From Avibacterium sp. 21-586 (GTDB lineage: Bacteria; Pseudomonadota; Gammaproteobacteria; Enterobacterales; Pasteurellaceae), in NCBI RefSeq assembly GCF_026226775.1, contig NZ_JAKKOD010000001.1, positions 744,001 through 808,000 of the forward strand: a stretch of DNA of 64,000 bases, read 5' to 3'. Positions 62,033 through 64,000 of the stretch are shown here, in pieces. Under the pieces are notes generated by a model. It saw only the letters and a list, made by a program, of their open reading frames with translations. It was not told the DNA's origin and searched no databases. Made by a program: the position numbers and the translations under genes. Each line of letters begins with the position of its first letter. The stretch's first letter is position 1.

Positions 62033-62871
62033 AGACATTAAAATCATATGGAATAAAACGTGTTTGTGCGCTATTTTCTCTTTCAGAACGAGCTTATTAT
62101 GCTCAGAGAAAGCAAAAAGCTAAGCCCAATAAGCATTTAGGCTTGGCGGTAGAGATAAAGGCGTTATTTGATGAAAGTCGGGGTTCAGCAGGAAAGCGGA
62201 CTTTAAAGGCGAGATTAAAAAGTAAGGGGATTGAGGTAGGATTAGCCTTAATTCGAAAGCTCATGAAACAACAGGGATTAGTCAGTAAACAGCCACAAAA
62301 ACGTTGGCGTCAAGGTACATTAGAGAAAGCGTCCACATTGTTTCATAATGTGTTAAATCGGCAATTTAATCCAACCTCAGAGACAACGGTATTATGTGGT
62401 GATACAACTTATCTAAAGGTACAGGGGGAGTGGCATTATTTGGCAGTGGTAATGAATTTAGCGCACCGTCAAGTAGTAGGTTGGCGATTACAGAAACAGC
62501 ATGATTCAATGTTAGTGGTTGGCGCCTTAAATCATGCAATGCTAACAACGGAGAGAACGAGGAGGATGTTGTTTCACTCAGACCAAGGCAGTATTTATGG
62601 GAGTGAGTTGTTTATACAATGTGTGAAACAGCATGGTTTGATACAAAGTATGAGTCGCCGAGGAAATTGTTGGGATAATGCGCCGCTGGAACGTTGGTTT
62701 AGAAGTTTTAAATATGAATGGATGTTAAAGGGCGGTTATTCTTCCTTAGATGAAGCTAAGGAAGATATTAAACGTTATGTGTTTTACTATAACAGGGTGA
62801 GACCGCATAGCTATAATCAAGGATTACCGCCAATTTTAGCGAAAAAAACCTATCAGGGACTGCTAATTTAG
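62029..62871 (+). CDS. IS3-family transposase OrfB (DDE catalytic domain)
   Basis: A 280-residue rve/DDE domain in the -1 frame relative to orfA. It opens at GTG (62029), which overlaps the orfA TGA, but is mainly made as an OrfAB fusion. Catalytic residues: Asp in VLCGDTTYLKV (near residue 125), Asp in LFHSDQGSIYGS (near 186), Glu in NAPLERWFRSFKYEW (near 222). The HTH_21 segment SRGSAGKRTLKARLKSKGIEVG precedes it. The frame is intact. Confidence 0.95.
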   Translation: MKTLKSYGIKRVCALFSLSERAYYAQRKQKAKPNKHLGLAVEIKALFDESRGSAGKRTLKARLKSKGIEVGLALIRKLMKQQGLVSKQPQKRWRQGTLEKASTLFHNVLNRQFNPTSETTVLCGDTTYLKVQGEWHYLAVVMNLAHRQVVGWRLQKQHDSMLVVGALNHAMLTTERTRRMLFHSDQGSIYGSELFIQCVKQHGLIQSMSRRGNCWDNAPLERWFRSFKYEWMLKGGYSSLDEAKEDIKRYVFYYNRVRPHSYNQGLPPILAKKTYQGLLI

Positions 62872-62978
62872 TGGATCACTACAGAGCAGCCAAAAAAGGA
62901 TTAGAGAAAATATCTTCTATTTTCTCAAGTGATAAAAGCCAGCCATCACCAGAGAAATAATACTACGGAGAAAAAACT

Positions 62979-63659
62979 ATGTTAGATACCATAACCCAAA
63001 ACGAAACCTTTATTCAGAAAAAAGCGGAATACGAAGAGGCGCTAGAAGCATTAAAAAAAGCGAATGATGAAATCGCAAAGAAACAAGAAATTATTAATCG
63101 CAATAATGCAATTATTCAAGCATTACAAGCTGAAAATATTGATCTTGAAAAGAAATTAGATGGCTCATTAGACGTAGAAAGCGCTGCTCTAGACTTTGCT
63201 GAATTTGATAAACTTTCAGATCAGCTTAATTCAAATGCAAGAAAAATCACCTTATTAGAAAAACTGAATAAGGAAACAGAAAATAAAATTGAAATTTTCA
63301 AACTTGAAGAATACAGCAAAACAGCTTCAGCAGCTAGATCAAAATATACTGAATTAAATAAGTATATCTATGAGCTTACACAAGAACTTATTCAAGATGA
63401 AGATCTTATAAAAAACTTGAATTTTCTATGCGGTATTTATGTAGAATGCTTAGAAGATAGAGAAATAAACACACTGAACCAGCTACATATGACTGTAGAA
63501 CAAGTATTTTTAGAAGATTTAAGTAAGAGGGTAAGACCATTTATTAAGAATCCCGAAAAATCCCCTTTAGGAATAGATAAGCCTAAAATTCTATATCAGA
63601 CTCTAGGCGCAGGCTTCTTTGCCCGCCGCCGCTTGCAAGAGCTCAAAGAAAAACAATAA
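62979..63659 (+). CDS. Coiled-coil protein of the island, function unknown
   Basis: A 226-residue protein with a GGAG ribosome site. Residues about 10-145 are strongly heptad-like and charged (EYEEALEALKKANDEIAKKQEI, LEKLNKETENKIEIFKLEEY), predicting a long coiled coil. The C-terminal 70 residues are more globular and end with GAGFFARRRLQELKEKQ. No catalytic motif is seen. It starts 18 bases after the split gene's original stop, so the two were one operon, and is followed by a terminator. A scaffold or structural role would fit a phage element, but this is a guess. Confidence 0.75.
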   Translation: MLDTITQNETFIQKKAEYEEALEALKKANDEIAKKQEIINRNNAIIQALQAENIDLEKKLDGSLDVESAALDFAEFDKLSDQLNSNARKITLLEKLNKETENKIEIFKLEEYSKTASAARSKYTELNKYIYELTQELIQDEDLIKNLNFLCGIYVECLEDREINTLNQLHMTVEQVFLEDLSKRVRPFIKNPEKSPLGIDKPKILYQTLGAGFFARRRLQELKEKQ

Positions 63660-63670
63660 TTCACGCCATT

Positions 63671-63696
63671 AAGCCGCCTTGTGCGGCTTTTCTTTT
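63671..63696 (+). terminator. Terminator after the coiled-coil gene
   Basis: aagccgc / gcggctt form a 7-bp stem with a 5-base loop followed by ttttctttt on the plus strand, 11 bases after the stop. Confidence 0.88.
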
Positions 63697-63805
63697 CTCT
63701 CTTTACGTATTCCAACTTACACCGCCTAGCACGATATAGCACTTCACAACTGTAATAATAAACAGTATAATTCTGTAAATAAAAACAGACTAGAGGATTT
63801 GTTCT

Positions 63806-64000
63806 ATGGACATTTTTAAAGATCAAGATTTTATTCCATTGCGTACCTTTATAAACACGTCTTTAGATCTTTTTGGCAAAGAGATTAGCTGCGAAGAATT
63901 AGCTTACTTAATATTCTTTAAAATGATTAAGTTATATATACATATATCAGGAAATCAAGAAATGTTCTTTATTGGCAAGGAGATTATTGAGGAAGAACCT
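63806..64000 (+). CDS. Unknown island protein (partial, C-terminus off the right edge)
   Basis: An open frame of 65 codons from ATG 63806, with an AGAGGA ribosome site, running to the last base. It begins MDIFKDQDFIPLRTFINTSL and continues with FFKMIKLYIHISGN and MFFIGKEIIEEEP. There is no recognisable domain in the visible part. It lies after a terminator, so it has its own promoter, perhaps within 63700-63805. Confidence 0.6.
   Translation, partial: MDIFKDQDFIPLRTFINTSLDLFGKEISCEELAYLIFFKMIKLYIHISGNQEMFFIGKEIIEEEP

Larger units (their letters stand above)
61661..62883 (+). mobile_element. Complete IS3-family insertion sequence
   Basis: 1223 bases with terminal inverted repeats: left tgtagtggtacactaa and right (complement) tgtagtgatccactaa, matching at 14 of the first 16 bases. 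The flanks gagc (61657-61660) and gagc (62884-62887) are a 4-base target duplication. It holds orfA and orfB in the usual -1 arrangement and looks intact, so it is a recent and possibly active insertion. Confidence 0.95.
61068..62960 (+). pseudogene. Phage-like gene of unknown function, split by an IS3-family element
   Basis: The reading frame opens at ATG 61068 (AGGA site) and runs to the IS at 61661. Read as it stands, it ends after 202 residues with five codons taken from the IS. If the IS and one 4-base duplication are removed, codon gc|a is restored and the frame continues from 62888 to TAA at 62958-62960, giving 221 residues ending in SSDKSQPSPEK. The core has SITGTFRREEADMSG, EKWLTDLINLAEGTDG and FSGEVDIVEQDDFMAWNV, then a Lys-rich linker. 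It reminds me of small phage baseplate-associated proteins of Pasteurellaceae prophages, but I am not sure. The truncated protein lacks only 24 residues and may still work. Confidence 0.75.

Overview
The window comes from a gammaproteobacterium of the family Pasteurellaceae. The core of the Haemophilus-type DNA uptake signal (aagtgcggt / accgcactt) recurs through almost all of the first 59 kb, often as inverted pairs just after genes, where the pairs act as terminators. Gene order also fits the family: alr-dnaB, thrABC with a thrL leader, yajC-secD-secF-tgt-queA, slt-trpR-mtgA, and ffh divergent from ypjD-yfjD. I cannot fix the genus from the sequence alone.

Layout. 1-5986: purH (cut by the left edge, with a PurR operator), a DoxX membrane protein, pgi, alr, dnaB. 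6177-12260: AbgT transporter, cpdA, nudF, psiE-like, and a wall/lysine group (M15 carboxypeptidase, dapE, ArsC-like yffB). 12440-17434: threonine operon thrL-thrA-thrB-thrC with a classic attenuator. 17569-21588 (plus strand): yggS, gloA, rnt, a Na+/H+ antiporter family gene, priC. 21648-26778: a PliG-like lipoprotein, then metR-azlC-azlD divergent from metE, which carries tandem MetJ boxes. 27062-40331: VirK/YbjX protein, SDR oxidoreductase, mtgA-trpR-slt, secF-secD-yajC, hemerythrin protein, tgt, queA, argG. 40437-41264: a YeeZ-like protein.

Two accessory regions stand out. The first, 41.5-50 kb, holds an OmpA-domain lipoprotein followed after 47 bases by a 2480-residue surface protein. That protein has a BapA-like N-terminal prefix, four near-identical modules of about 202 residues rich in Asp (thrombospondin type 3-like), many Ig-like domains, a Calx-beta-like domain and an RTX-like C-terminus. 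No type I secretion genes are in the window, and I found no exact uptake-signal core from about 40.56 to 50.24 kb. After it the core genome resumes (corC-like yfjD, ypjD, ffh, gmhA, mfd).

The second accessory region starts at tRNA-Ser(GGA) (58423-58512) and runs off the right edge. It has a tyrosine integrase, a convergent Ogr/Delta zinc-finger activator, a control region with six TTAACTG repeats and a 21-bp palindrome, AlpA, and unknown phage-like genes. One of those genes is split by a complete IS3-family element with 4-bp target duplications. The content is like a phage satellite or phage-inducible island rather than a standard P2 prophage, but the far end and any replication or packaging genes are outside the window. 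This island is the best candidate for an undescribed system here.
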